From Myotis daubentonii (taxonomy: Eukaryota; Chordata; Mammalia; Chiroptera; Vespertilionidae), in the NCBI RefSeq assembly GCF_963259705.1, contig NC_081841.1:120985827-121049826 (forward strand): a DNA stretch of 64,000 bases. The letters run 5' to 3'. Of this stretch, positions 35,810 to 47,631 are shown one piece after another. Position numbers and translations under genes: made by a program. The notes below the pieces were generated by a model. It saw nothing but the letters and a program-made list of their open reading frames with translations. It was not told where the DNA came from and did no database searches. How positions within the stretch are numbered: the stretch's first letter is position 1; each line of letters starts with the position of its first letter.

Positions 35810-38800
35810 AGTCCTCAATTTTAAGCCACTCTATTTAAAAAATGGATAGGATCATTCAAAAGAAGTTTTGATAATTACAACTAAAATTCAAAATAAAAGT
35901 ACACTTAAATAAGTAGAAAGAAGTTCAAATATAAAACAATATGGCCCCTATAACAACTAATTTTTAAGAGAGATAATATATAATCTTTTAAATATAAAAC
36001 AATAGTATTTTAAATAATCTTGTAGATCCCCTAGCCCACACTCATAATAACAAAACCATCATGTACTGAGTGATTAGTATTTTAAGCTATATATTTTTAT
36101 CGCATTTAAGCTAAATAATCCAGTAAATTACTAATACCCCTATCTTATAATGGTGGAAACTGAAGCACAAAAAAACGGTAATAACACACTCAGCATTACA
36201 CTAATAATAAATAGTAAACTTCAGATTTGAACCCAAGTCTGGCACATATATAACAGCTATAGTACGAAGCTTTTATGATAAAACAAGCCACAAAAATTCT
36301 CTTAACAAATAAAGCCTACTTTTAAAGGCTCCAGGAAATAAGATTATCCTTTCAATAAATTATTTTAATCCTAAGCCCTTTATATCCAGTAAAAGTCATC
36401 AAAGTTTATAATAATGGCACAGTAGTACCAATAAAGGTTGTCTTATTGAAAAAGAAAAAAAATATTAAAAATGACTACTGAGTGGAGGAAAGTACATGGG
36501 GCCTAAAATGCTTCAACTTGAAACACAGAAAGCAAATAACTTATTTTAGAGATTTGCTCAATTTCTCCAAAATGTGATTAAGAATTAGGTAATATTGTAA
36601 TTTTTGGCATGTATTTCATTTGTGAACAAATTTTTTTAAAAAATAGAGTCTATTGTATTTTATCTGGAAGATTTAAAAACTTCAAATAGATTTTCATCCG
36701 CACACAATATTTTTATGCTGACTAAAAATAAAATATAGGCTATTTCAAGGTCTCATTCATAAATATGGATTTATTATTTTCCCAGAAAACATGAAATTCT
36801 AATAATGCTTACCCTATCCTATAGCTAAGACTCTGTGTTCTTCAAATAGAGAGAGAAATTCCATTTAACAACTTGCATGTAACATTTAAAACCCAAAGCC
36901 CATATTACTGATATACACACGTCAATAATGTTCACTTCAAAACTTTAAATGACAAAAGATTATATTACTGATGCACACAACTGTCCACAAATAAGTTAAC
37001 CTCAGACATCAAGGGCTTTTAACACAATTAACAAAAAATAGTAATTATGTTTCATCTGGTAAGAATTCAAAAAAGCACAGGGTAGCTTGGAATTGTGTAT
37101 GTATTATTATTAAAAAGGAGAGTGATACCTGTATGTTCTCTATTGGCTATAAACTAAGAACATACATATCACTGAAAAAGCTGAAGTTATTTATTACAGA
37201 GAAAATTTAAAAGGAATTATATACAGTAACTTGAAACAAACAAATCAAAATGAAAATTATAATGCTGAACCTTTACACTGTCTTTTATCCCCATAATAAA
37301 ATAAATACAATTTAAATACCAAAATATAATGCAAAAACTAAAATGAGTTTTAATGACAGGCAATAAAAAAAAACCATGTGTGTTAGATGAATGAACCAGA
37401 TAAACTGTTAAGTATAATTTTAGCACTAAGATTTTATAATAGCTATTCATAAAGATGTAAGTTATTGTGGATAATTTTAGTTATAACATTTCAAACTGCA
37501 TAATCTTCCTAATATTTCTTTTTCAAGCAAAATAATTCCATTTCAGGTTAAAATAATTATAGACTTAATATTAATTTCATAAGGCATATTAAAATTACAC
37601 ATGGAGTTTTCTACTGGCTACCTCATCTTCAACTTTTTTTTTTCATAGCGCTTAATAAGTTTTTAATTACTGATCATAATGTGTACTGGATTACTTAGAT
37701 AATAAAGATAAAACATTTTTAATTGAAATTCAGGACTGGAATTTAAAGTTTTATTTTTCCAAAATGCTGATCTGCCTCCCAAAGAAATTATTTAAGACCT
37801 CATACAAAAGTGGTATGATAACAGGACATGACCTCAGGATTCCATGTCACTTCAAAACTTCAATCTTTATACTGTACTGATATGAAAGAAAGCATGACCT
37901 ATGAACGGGAGCTGAACTTTATAAAGGTACAGATAATATCTGTATTTACATTTATACACACAGGGACAATATTAATAGCAATAATACAACAGAATTTTGT
38001 TAATAGCTAGATTAGATAATAACTATGAGAAAGTCATGTTATATTTCAGTGGACTTTAAATTTTCCCATCTTTGCTTCATTCACTAGTTTTTTCATCAAT
38101 TCAAAAATGAAGGATTTTATGTGCATACTAATGAAGCATTCCTATATTATTTTTGAAGTAGAAATTAATGTTTGCCTATAAAACTTTCCCCTTAAATTCT
38201 CTAAACATAGAAATGTACACAGCCAAAATAGCTGTTAAAATTCACATTTAACTTCTTACATATATGATTCTAAGATATGATTAAATCAGAGTTTTATGCA
38301 TGAGATATTTTTAATAAAAAGGAAGGAAGCTACAAAAACAGAAATAAACCTACTTAGAAGATACTGAATTTTTATAGACACAGATATGCCACTGATTAGA
38401 TTTGGGCTCTCAAACATGAACTATATATAAAGAAAAGCTAATGTCTGTGCTACTCTTATGATAACAGCATTATAAAATAATACCAGTATTTAAATTATGT
38501 AGCCGTTATTAAATATTATTCTTAAAAATAAACTTTACCCTAATAATTTTATTTAACCTGACAGGATTTCTCATGGACAATCCAATCTATCAGTATTTGC
38601 AAAGGATAATGTTGAGAGTAATATTTTTCCTCAGCTGCATAATGTAATCACTATGTTTCATCTGGTAAGAATTTTTTATTTATAATGAAGGAAGTCACTC
38701 CACTTTAGGGTTAAATATGTATCTACCTTACTCCTAAAAAACTTTTATTCAAACTCTAAAAATAAAACCCAAATATTACAATACATTTATACAATACCGA

Positions 38801-38864
38801 GTATACCAGGTGTAATCTAAGTAAGTAAAAAATATATGAAATTACACATTAAAAAAAAACTTAC
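35810..38864. other. Unique intron upstream of the B-C splice
   Basis: About 3 kb of AT-rich single-copy sequence next to exon B. I could assign no repeat, exon or structured RNA to it. Confidence 0.55.
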
Positions 38865-38998
38865 CAGACAGTTGTTTCCACTTGACTGTCATTGAGCTGT
38901 CGATTGTCCAGTTGGGCAAAAAGTGGGAAAAGCACTTGAATCCCTCCAATTGAATGAATTGCACTATGAATTGAATGTGTTACTATAGCTTTCACATC
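38865..38998 (-). CDS. NBEA: NBEA coding exon B
   Basis: This 134-bp minus-strand exon has acceptor GAATGTAG|GATGTG and donor CTG|GTAAGT. It starts in phase 0 with [19 protein letters not shown], runs through [18 protein letters not shown], and ends two bases into a Cys codon. The next exon (C) supplies the third base, so the frame continues across an intron of about 36 kb. The peptide belongs to the armadillo-like region downstream of the concanavalin A-like domain of neurobeachin. The residues [12 protein letters not shown] favour NBEA over LRBA, from memory of the two families. No repeat overlaps the exon. The flanking intron immediately around it is AT-rich unique sequence. Confidence 0.94.
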
Positions 38999-39591
38999 CT
39001 ACATTCAGAAAACAAAAATGTTGATAACATTTCTGAAGCATATTATCACTATTTCCTTGTTCCAAATAACTTCAAATACAATTAAATAACATTAGCTAGA
39101 CATTTTAAAAACTTTCAATTATACAATTTTTGATGCTGATATAAAATAGAAATTTGAAATCTAAGTTGAGAGATTTTTTACACTAAAAATATGAAGCTAT
39201 AAATCAAGAGATTTTTATAATAAGAAATACTGTTAATGGATTTAAAGATACTCAAGGAATTATATGTTAGGAAGATATACACTACTGTTATTAAACCAAA
39301 GTATATTTTTATATTAACAACATCTGTTCAGTTAAGCAACTGATTTTATTTCAAAGGCTATAGAAGATACGAGATCTGAAATGACAGATATCCTATTAAG
39401 GAGACAAGTCCAAGGTAAAGTATATTGCCCAAAAAAGGGAAGAAGGAAAAATATGTCATTCAAAGAACTAGAAAACCAAAAAGAAAAACAAAGAGTAGTT
39501 GTAGATTTATAGATGAACAATGTTTAATATGTAACATAAAAATACTGTTAACCGGGATGAGAACATGAAAACTAAGTTACTATTCACCCAC
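38999..39591 (-). other. NBEA: NBEA intron between exons A and B (593 bp)
   Basis: A short repeat-free intron with donor GTGGGT and acceptor GAATGTAG on the minus strand. Its phase is 0. Confidence 0.85.
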
Positions 39592-39789
39592 CTGGAGCAT
39601 TAAAGCATGTGGGGAATGCACAAAAATTGATGCGTTTTCCTTTGGTGAGGATTCCAGGCATAGCTGAGCATCAGTGGCCTTGGCATTATATGTAAATGCA
39701 ATACTAGTTGCAAGTTTTCCATCATATAGAACCTGTTTATGATGTTCTGCCAAATGAATATCACTCTCAGATTTAAACTTGAAGGTGCT
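39592..39789 (-). CDS. NBEA: NBEA (neurobeachin) coding exon A
   Basis: Neurobeachin is a large BEACH-domain scaffold that binds PKA and acts in neuronal membrane traffic and synaptic receptor targeting. Read on the minus strand, this exon opens after a pyrimidine-rich acceptor (TTTTTTCAG) and ends at CAG|GTGGGT. It is 198 bp, exactly 66 codons, phase 0 at both ends, with no stop. The peptide starts [16 protein letters not shown], and contains [16 protein letters not shown] and ends in [10 protein letters not shown] recognise this as the segment just after the concanavalin A-like domain in the N-terminal third of NBEA. The paralogue LRBA is similar here; NBEA is preferred because the next exon carries [15 protein letters not shown]. 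Phase and splice sites agree with exon B, 593 bp downstream in transcription, so the exon looks functional. Confidence 0.93.
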
Positions 39790-40240
39790 CTGAAAAAATA
39801 AAACTAAGTTAAATACTCATTTTAAAGGCAATACACAATAAAACCCTAAAGTTTTAAAGAATAGAAACATTTAAGGTAAAATACTTGTTGTGACCTTTCC
39901 ACGCATTAATCAATGGTATTATATTATTCTGTTATTCTCACTTCAGTTCTGTAAGAGTTAAATTTTATTACGCTAATAAACACATCTTTATTTTATCATT
40001 CTTATTGTTTTTAGTATAAACTGTTTTTATTAGAAAACATATAAAACCAGATGATATTAAATGTAAATACAATTTTACTTTAATACTCTGTAACATAAAT
40101 TTTTCTTGTTATTACTTTCAAGTGTACACACACACACACACACACACAGTGGCTGGCACATGAATAACTTCTATGCAAGTTTATCAACATATTGAATACC
40201 AACATTACTCCACAAAAGCCTAATTAATCCCAAACAAGAA
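39790..40240. other. NBEA: NBEA intron upstream of exon A
   Basis: AT-rich unique sequence with a (CA)n run at about 40126-40148. The branch-site and polypyrimidine region of exon A lies in its first 40 bp. Confidence 0.55.
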
Positions 40241-40946
40241 ATTCATGTTATCACCTGTTGGAATGGCTATTATAAAAAAGACAAATAAGAACAAGTGTTG
40301 GGGCGGTTGTAGAGAAAAGGGAACCCTCCAATTCACTGACACTGGGAATGTAGACTGGTACAGCCACTATGGAAAACAGAATGGCAGTTCCTCAAAAAAC
40401 TAAGAATAAAGTTATCATATGACCCAGCAATCCTCTACCCCGAAAACTGGAAAACAAGTATTTGCAAAGATATATGCACCCCTATGTTCATTGCAGCATT
40501 ATTCACAGTGGCCAAGACATGGAGATAACCAAAATGTCCTTTGATAGGACTGAATAAAAAAGATGTGGTGCCTATGTACAATGGAATACTATTCAACCAT
40601 AAGAAAAAAACAAAATACTGCCATTTGTGACAACATGGATGGACCTATTATGCTAAGTGAAATTAATCAATCAGGAAAACCTAAGAACCATATGATTTCA
40701 CTCATATGTGGGATATAAAATTGAAACTTGTGGACACAGACCGCAGTGTGCTGGTTACCAGAGGGAAAGGAGTGGGAAGGTGGTGGGGGGTGGAGATGAG
40801 CCTAATATATGGAGACAGGAGATGGTTTTGTTTGAGGGATGGGCACACACTACAATATACAGATCTTATATCACAGACAAGTAAATTTGAAACCTATATG
40901 GTCCTATTAACCAATGTTAACCCAATAAATTTGATAAAAACTTTTT
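40241..40946 (+). mobile_element. L1 3'-end fragment, old
   Basis: CACCTGTTGGAATGGCTATT, then ORF2 C-terminal remnants (GCCAAGACATGGAGATAACC, ACAATGGAATACTATTCAAC), and a 3' end finishing near AATAAATTTGATAAAAAC. It resembles the 3' end of the old L1 at 30000-30697. 5'-truncated, no intact frame. Confidence 0.85.
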
Positions 40947-40949
40947 AAA

Positions 40950-42086
40950 AAAGATTATAAACTTAAGAAAAAATGTATTACCACTTTAAATAAGAGAAAA
41001 AATAAAAATATACCAGCTGTAATAAGAAAGGTATTGTTAGAAATGGTTAAAATTTCTCTGCAGATATGAACCTGACAATGAAAAATTAAATTTAACCTTT
41101 GCAACAATCACGTGTTATATGTATTATTATTTTCAACTTATGACGATGCAAGAAACCATAAATAATAGTTTACTCGTAATTGTTTGCCAAAACATTAAAA
41201 TGCATTAAGTAGTAATTAAATTAAACTAAATGCTACACAATGTTCACTAATAATGAAGCATTTTATGTTTAAGTCTTAAAATAAAAGCTACATCAGCAAA
41301 AACATGGCAAATTAGATTATTTGCTTTCTTAAAATAAGCTGTTATAATTCTTTTATGTAAAATTAAAATATAAAATGTAAATTTCCCTTTTATGAACTTT
41401 TTGTATGTTAAGCATTTATTTTTATAAGTAAAATTCTATGGGTATGGAACCAAAAATACTTAATAGTATTAGTCTCAAATTATCTAGAAATTAAAAGTAT
41501 AAATGAATGTACTTCAGAAATTATCTTAAAAGGCAGCACATAATACTTATTAATATTAAATGTTACCCCTCATGGTTAATTGTCAAGTTGTTAACATGTC
41601 AAAATTAGAGGGCATCAAATAACACACTGACTTCCTAAATCCAATGAACTGACCTAATCTTTGGTTTTAATGCACCTGAACCTTTGGAAGAGAAAACAGG
41701 TAAAAAACATAGATAGTAAAATAAACTTGACAAATGAGTAAATAAAAATTGTTATTAGATCATACAGTGTTATATCTTAATTTTTGAAGAATTTAAACCT
41801 AAAATTCTATTCAAAGATCTAGATATACCAAAATCTTAGTCTGTAACCAGAATACATGTTAGATCCAACAATATTTAGTTGGTGTCTACAATTAGACATT
41901 TTTCACAATATACCATGGTACATTATGTAGAATTTCCAGAGGAGATTCAAGAACACCTTATAAATATAAAATGGATCCTAACCTATTGATAAATACTGCT
42001 AAGTCTGTGATACTATTCCCATTTTACTTCTTAAGCAACACTTTGTTTTTCTTGCAGACAGTGAAAGCCCAATCAAGAAATGGTAA
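40950..42086. other. Unique intron
   Basis: AT-rich sequence with no recognisable repeat or gene. Confidence 0.5.
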
Positions 42087-42260
42087 ATGAGTTACAGAAG
42101 CCACTATGAAGTGTGAAGGTTCCTTAAAATATTAAAAATAGAACTACCATACAACCCAGAAACCCCACTTCTGGGTATTTATCTGAAGAAAAAGAAAAAA
42201 CTTAGGAGAGAAGATATATGTACCCCCATATATATTGCAGCATAGCTTCATGGTATAATA
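42087..42260 (+). mobile_element. Short old L1 fragment
   Basis: AAAATAGAACTACCATACAA and CCCCACTTCTGGGTATTTAT are from the ORF2 C-terminal coding region. Both ends are truncated. Confidence 0.7.
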
Positions 42261-42500
42261 CACATTAGGCAGAGTGCTTTTTGGTAGAATGCGAGGATGA
42301 TTATGATAGGTTTAAAGTAACTTATTGAAGGCTTTGTTTTTTGTCTTTGTTTTTTCATAAATTCTTTATTGTGCCAGTATATAGAAAAAGATGCATTTCT
42401 GAAATCATTGGTTAAAAATCAAAATTCAACCAAAGATTGCTTTGGTTTGATTTTGTGTTTTCTTTTCTTTCTTATTTTTTTAATATATTTTTATTGTTGA

Positions 42501-43063
42501 CTAGAGGCCCAGTGAATGGGATTTGTGCACTGGTGGGGGTGAGTGGCCTGCAGGGATCGGCCGCTGTGGGAGCTCCACTCATCCCAGTCAGCGAGCAGCT
42601 GTGGACCCGCATCATCTGAGCAGCTGCTTCCTGGTCGGGCATCTTCCGTGGAGCACTCATTTCTCCAGGGAATATGATCGGGGCTGGGCCCAGGGACAAT
42701 AGCACTGAGAGGCGGCGGAGTATGCCTCAGTCCCATGGTGGCCATGAACCCGCCTCCAGCCTCTGGGGTCAGCTCTGCAAACTCAGCAGAGATACTACAC
42801 AGCCTGCAGGTGTCCGGAGGCGGGGCAAGGAGGCAACAATCACAGCCCAGGTTCCTGCCCTTCAGCCGGGGGTTCACAGCGGGATCAGCAACTCATCCCA
42901 GTCAGCAGAGCAGCAGCTCCCACTATGGTAGCACACTGACCACCAGGGGGCAGCTCCTGCATTGAACGTCTTCCCCCTGGTGATCAGTGCGTGTCATAGC
43001 GACTGGTCAACTGATCATTCTGGTCATTCTGCTGTTCAGTCAATGGGGTTTTATTATATAGGA
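42501..43063 (-). mobile_element. Helitron in the L1 3' end
   Basis: The plus strand opens A|CTAGAGGCCC and closes TTTTATTATATAGGA|T. On the minus strand it therefore starts TCCTATATAATAAAA and ends CTAG at an A^T site. The reversed 3' hairpin is imperfect (GTGAATGGGATTTGTGCAC). No protein is encoded. Confidence 0.92.
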
Positions 43064-44075
43064 TAGTATTAGAGATATCTTGCATCCTCCCCTCCCCACC
43101 TTAACCCATCTCCTTCCAGCCCCTACCCACTCTTCCATGTCTTCCCTATCATATTGCCTATGTTCACAGACTATGCATATAAATATATTAAGTTCTTTGG
43201 TTTCTCTCTTCTCGTCCCCCCAACACCACATGGAGTTATGTCAATCTGATCCATGCCTCCATGCTCTTATTTTGTTGATCAGTTCATTTTGTTCATTAAA
43301 TTCCACAAATAAATGAGATCATGTGATATTTGTTTTCCACAGATTGGCTCATTTCAGTTAGCATAATATTTTCCAGGTCCATCCATGCTGTGCCAAAGGG
43401 TAAGAGATCCCTCTTTTTTACAGCTGCATAGTATTCCATAGTGTAAATGTACCATAGCTTTTAATCCATTCATCTATTGATGAGCATGTGGGCTGTTTCC
43501 AAATCTTAACTATTGTAAATAATGCTGCTATGAACATAGGGGTGCATATATTATTTCTGATCGGTGTTTTGGGGTTTTTAGGATATATTCCCAGAAGTGG
43601 GATCATTGGGTCAAATGGAAGTTCCATTTTCTTATTTGCCTTCCCACCAGCAGTGAACTAGTGTTCCCCATTCTTCACATACACTCCAGCACTTGTTTGT
43701 TGAATTATTAATGATAAGCCATTATGACAGGTGTGAGATGATATCTCACTGTGGTTTTAATTTGCAATTCTCTGATGATTAGTGACTTTGAACATATGTC
43801 TCTTGGCCATTTGTATGTCCTCTTTGGAGAAATATCTGTTCAAATCTTCTAACCATTTTTTCATTGGGTTGTTTGCCTTCCTTTTGTTGAGTTGTATGAG
43901 TACTTTATATATTTTGGATATTAACCCCTTATGAGATGTATCATTGGCAAATATGTTCTCCCATACAATAAGTTTCCTCTTCATTTTGATAGTGGTTTCT
44001 TCTGCTGTGCAGAAGCTTTTTATTTTGATGTAGTCCCACTTGTTTATTTTCTCCTTAGTTTCCTATGCCCTAGGA

Positions 44076-44287
44076 CCGTGGTCAGCAAACTGCGGCTTGC
44101 GAGCCACATGTGGTTCTTTGGCCCCTTGAGTGTGGCTCTTCCTAAGCTTTAGGAGTACCCTAATTAAGTTAATAACAATGTACCTACCTATATAGTTTAA
44201 GTTTAAAAAATTTGGCTTTCAAAAGAAATTTCAATCGTTGTACTGTTGATATTTGGCTCTGTTGACTAATGCATTTGCCGACCACTG
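44076..44287 (+). mobile_element. Non-autonomous hAT element
   Basis: Left end CCGTGGTCAGCAAACTG and right end TTTGCCGACCACTG are inverted repeats. The 8-bp target duplication CCCTAGGA is perfect at 44068-44075 and 44288-44295, within antisense L1 sequence. It is 212 bp and non-coding, of a different family from the copies at 649 and 57157. Confidence 0.93.
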
Positions 44288-44376
44288 CCCTAGGAGATGT
44301 ACCCATAAACATATAGCCATGTTAGATGACTGAGGTTTTACTGACTATATTCTTATCTAAGATTTTTATGGTTTCA

Positions 44377-44794
44377 CTAGAGGCCTGGTGCACAAATTTG
44401 TGTACCAGTGGGGTCCCTTGGCCTGGCCTGTGGGATCAGGCTGAAACTGTAACTCCGATATTCGTCGAGGGGTCCTGAATTGCGAGAGGGCGCGGGCCAG
44501 GCCGAGGGACGCCACCAATGCATGATTAGGGCTGGGGACAGGCGCAGGAAATTGGCCAGATGGGGAGGGACCGCGGAAGGGCTCCAAGGTGTGTCCAGCC
44601 TGTCTCATTCAGTCCGATCGGCCAGATCCCAGCAGCAAGCTAACCTACTGGTCGGAGCTTCTGCCTCCTGGTGGTCAGTGCACGTCATAGCAAGCGATTG
44701 AGTGGCCATAGCATATCATAAGCATATTATGCTTTGATTGGCTGGACAACCAGACGACCGGACACTTAGCATATTAGGCTTTTATTATATAGGT
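44377..44794 (-). mobile_element. Helitron
   Basis: Reversed CTAG plus hairpin (GTGCACAAATTTGTGTAC) at the left and CTTTTATTATATAGG at the right. The terminal base of the 5' TC is changed. It lies in the L1 sequence between GGTTTCA and TTGCCCTACATTT. Confidence 0.87.
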
Positions 44795-45192
44795 TGCCCT
44801 ACATTTAAGTCTTTTATCCACCTGTGTTTATTCTTGTGTATGGTGTAAATTTGTGATCTACTTTCATCTTTTTGCATGTGTGTATCCAGCTTTCCAAACA
44901 CCATTTGTTGTAGAGACTGTCTTTACTCCATTGTATATACTTGCCTCCTTTGGGAAATATTAATTGACCATAATGGTGTGGATCAATTTCTGGGGTCTAT
45001 GTTTTGATCCTTTGTTCTATATGCCTGTTATTGTGCCAGTCCTAGGCTGTTTTGGTTATAATGGCTTTGTAGTATAGTTTGATATCCAGTATTGTGATCC
45101 CCCCGTATCCGTTCTTCTTCCTCAAGATTGCTGCAGAATTAGCATGGAATATATTTTTCCATTCCTTCACTTTAAACCTATGTGAATCTTTT

Positions 45193-45414
45193 TATTTTTT
45201 TTAATATGTTTTTTATTGATTTCAGAGAGGAGGCAAGAGGGAGAAAGAGATAACGTCAATGATGAGAGAGAATCATTGATTGGCTTCCTCCTGCACACCT
45301 CCTACTGGGGAGATCAATCCCAAAACTAGGACATATGCCCTTGACTGGAATAGAACCTGGGGCCTTCAGTCCACAAGCCTACACTTTATCCACTGAGCTA
45401 AACCAGCTAGGGAT
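45193..45414 (-). mobile_element. Ves SINE, antisense
   Basis: T-rich start, reversed body and A box (CACTGAGCTAAACCAGCTAG). TGTGAATCTTTT (45181-45192) and TGTGTATCTTTT (45415-45426) are the target duplication with one mismatch. Confidence 0.88.
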
Positions 45415-45452
45415 GTGTGTATCTTTTGTTCTGAGGTGGGTCCTTGTAGACA

Positions 45453-45490
<38 letters not shown>

Positions 45491-45495
<5 letters not shown>

Positions 45496-45689
45496 CATAA
45501 AGAAAATAAAAATGGCAATAAATAAATATCTATCGATAATAACCTTAAATGTAAATCAATTATATATATAATGTTTTCCTATCCATTCAGCATGCTATGA
45601 AGCTTCACTGGAACATTTAATTGATTTACATTTAAGGTTATTATCGATAGATATTTATTTATTGCCATTTTTATTTTCTTTATGCCTAT
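45491..45689. repeat. Perfect 72-bp inverted repeat
   Basis: Arm 45491-45562 is the exact reverse complement of arm 45618-45689, with a 55-bp spacer. Starting sequences are ATAGGCATAAAGAAAATAAA and, for the right arm, TAATTGATTTACATTTAAGG. The right arm is in the normal antisense L1 order. The left arm is an extra inverted copy placed inside a (TA)n tract (45458-45493). Confidence 0.93.
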
Positions 45690-45778
45690 GATCCTCTCTC
45701 TCTCCTTTTATCCTTCTTAAAGCACTTCCTTTAACATTTCTTCCATTGCTAGTTTGGTGGTAATATATTTCTTTTAAT

Positions 45779-45782
<4 letters not shown>

Positions 45783-45813
<31 letters not shown>
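45783..45813. repeat. TG microsatellite
   Basis: (TG)n of about 15 units within the old L1 ORF1 remnant. Confidence 0.85.
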
Positions 45814-45814
<1 letters not shown>

Positions 45815-47631
45815 AAAGAATTTTTTTTCATCTTCAATTTTAAATTACAGTCTTGCTCAATATAGTAGTCTTGGATTTAGGCCCTTGCTTTTCATGAGTA
45901 TTGATGCCACTCACTTCAGGCTTGAAGTATTTCTATTGAGAAATCAGCAGACATTCTAATGGGAATTCCTTTGTAGGTAATTTCCTGTCTCTTCTTTGCT
46001 GCCTTTAAGAATTTTTTTTGTAGGTAATATTTGTCATTTTAATTATGATGTGTCTAAGTGTGGGTCTCCTTGAGTTCATCTTGATTGGGATTCTCTGTAC
46101 CTCCTGAACTTGTGTAACATTTTCCTCCATCAGGTTGGGGAAGTTTTCTGTCATTATTTCTTTAAACAAGTTTTTTGTTCCTTACTCTCCCTCTTCCCCA
46201 TCTGGCATTCCTATAATGAGGATGTTGTTACACTTCATGGTGTCCCAGAGCTCCCTTAAACTATCTTCCTCCACTTAAATTCATATTTCTATTTGCTGCT
46301 CTAATTGGGTATTTCTACCTTGTCTTCCAAATCACTGATTCGACCATCTGCTTCATCCAATCTACATTTAGTAACCTTCCACTCTGTTCTTGAGGTCAGA
46401 TATATCATGCTTCATTTCTATCTGGTTCTTGTTCCCCTTTAATGCTGCTATAATTTTCATTATGTTCCTTAAGCATCTTTATAACCATTGCTTTGAACTC
46501 CATGTCTGATAGGTTGCTTGCCTCCATCTCATTTAGTTCTTTTTCTGGACATTCCTTCTTTTCTTTCATTTGGGTTTTCTTTTTCCCTTGTCTCCCCATT
46601 TTAGCTGTCTCTGTATTTGCTTCTCTGTATTAAATAGAATTGCTATGCCTCCTAATCTTTGTGTGACAGCTTTATGTAGAAAGTGTCCTGAGGGATCCAG
46701 TGGTGTAGTCTCTTTATTCACCTTAGCTGGAAGCTCTAGGAATAGCCCTTTTGTGCATTATTTGGGCTCTGCTGTTGTAATTGGGACTTGATTATTGATG
46801 TCACTTTCATGGGAGGGATCTCTCCTCCTACTTGCTGCCAGTGAGGTTCAAACACAATATTTTTGTGCCAACAATTATACAGGTATTTTGGGTCCACTAT
46901 TTGTGGGGCTTTCTGGATTTTGCTCTGATTTTCTTAAATGTGGTCCCTTGGTTTCTCTACCCTGGTTTCCTGGGAGCTTCTCTAGTGCAAGTGAATATGA
47001 ATCACTGTCCCTTTCTGGCCCTGGACAACCTTATTGAGATCCAACAGATTGGATCCCTAGTAGTTGAGTGGTCTGCAACTCAATAGTCCAGTGGCTGGGT
47101 CTGCCTTGAGTCTCATTCCTTGATTGTACCTGTATTGAGCTTCACTCCCTTCCCCCACGAAGCTGATCCAGAAGGTATCAGCTGCAGACATGTGGGGTCC
47201 TACTGGCTTTTACCTCATTTAGAGTCCAGGTTGGTATCTTGGGAGGGGGTATATGCAAGGTCTCGCTGACATTTGCCTACCTATGCCATCTGGGGTAATG
47301 ACACCAGAGGTTCTGCTGGTGTTAGCCACCCTGCAGATTCTGGGGTTGGGGCAGTGTCGGTGGTGGGGAGCCAAAAGCTCTTTCTAACTCATTACATTAG
47401 GCAAGGACTCAAAGCCTCTAAGAATGTCCTCTGCCTGCAGGCTGATTGGATTCATCCTTGAGGAGCCTCAGGCAATCGACTAGAGGTAGGGTATGGTTTT
47501 TGAAAAGGGTGGGGCAAATGCTTTTGCCTAGAGGCTACTTGTAATTCTCAGACTCCTAATGGGCCTCAGAAACTCCATAGGAATGGGAAAAGGGTTTTTC
47601 CAATAGGGTGGGTCAACTGTCTTCTCCCGAG

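Larger units (their letters stand above)
2914..38864 (-). other. NBEA: NBEA intron between exons B and C (~36 kb)
   Basis: The interval has a consensus donor at its right end (minus-strand GTAAGT at 38864) and an acceptor CAG at its left end (2914-2916). I saw no other convincing exon in it. More than half is transposon-derived, including a 16-kb nested L1/HAL1/L1 block. The first several hundred bases next to both exons contain no recognisable repeat. Confidence 0.85.
42470..47600 (-). mobile_element. Old antisense L1 with several insertions
   Basis: On the minus strand: 5' untranslated region about 47600-46600, ORF1 remnant 46599 to about 45700 (MGRQGKKKTQMKEKKECPEK), a short ORF2 start, then an internal deletion to the RT end and C-terminal ORF2 (45130-43300), and a 3' end at 42470-42500. 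Inserts are a Helitron at 42501, a hAT at 44076, a Helitron at 44377 and a SINE at 45193. It also carries a 72-bp inverted duplication. All frames are broken. Confidence 0.82.

Noticed and set aside
42437..42931. Several 60-128 codon frames
   Set aside because: GC-rich Helitron body on both strands, with no domain.
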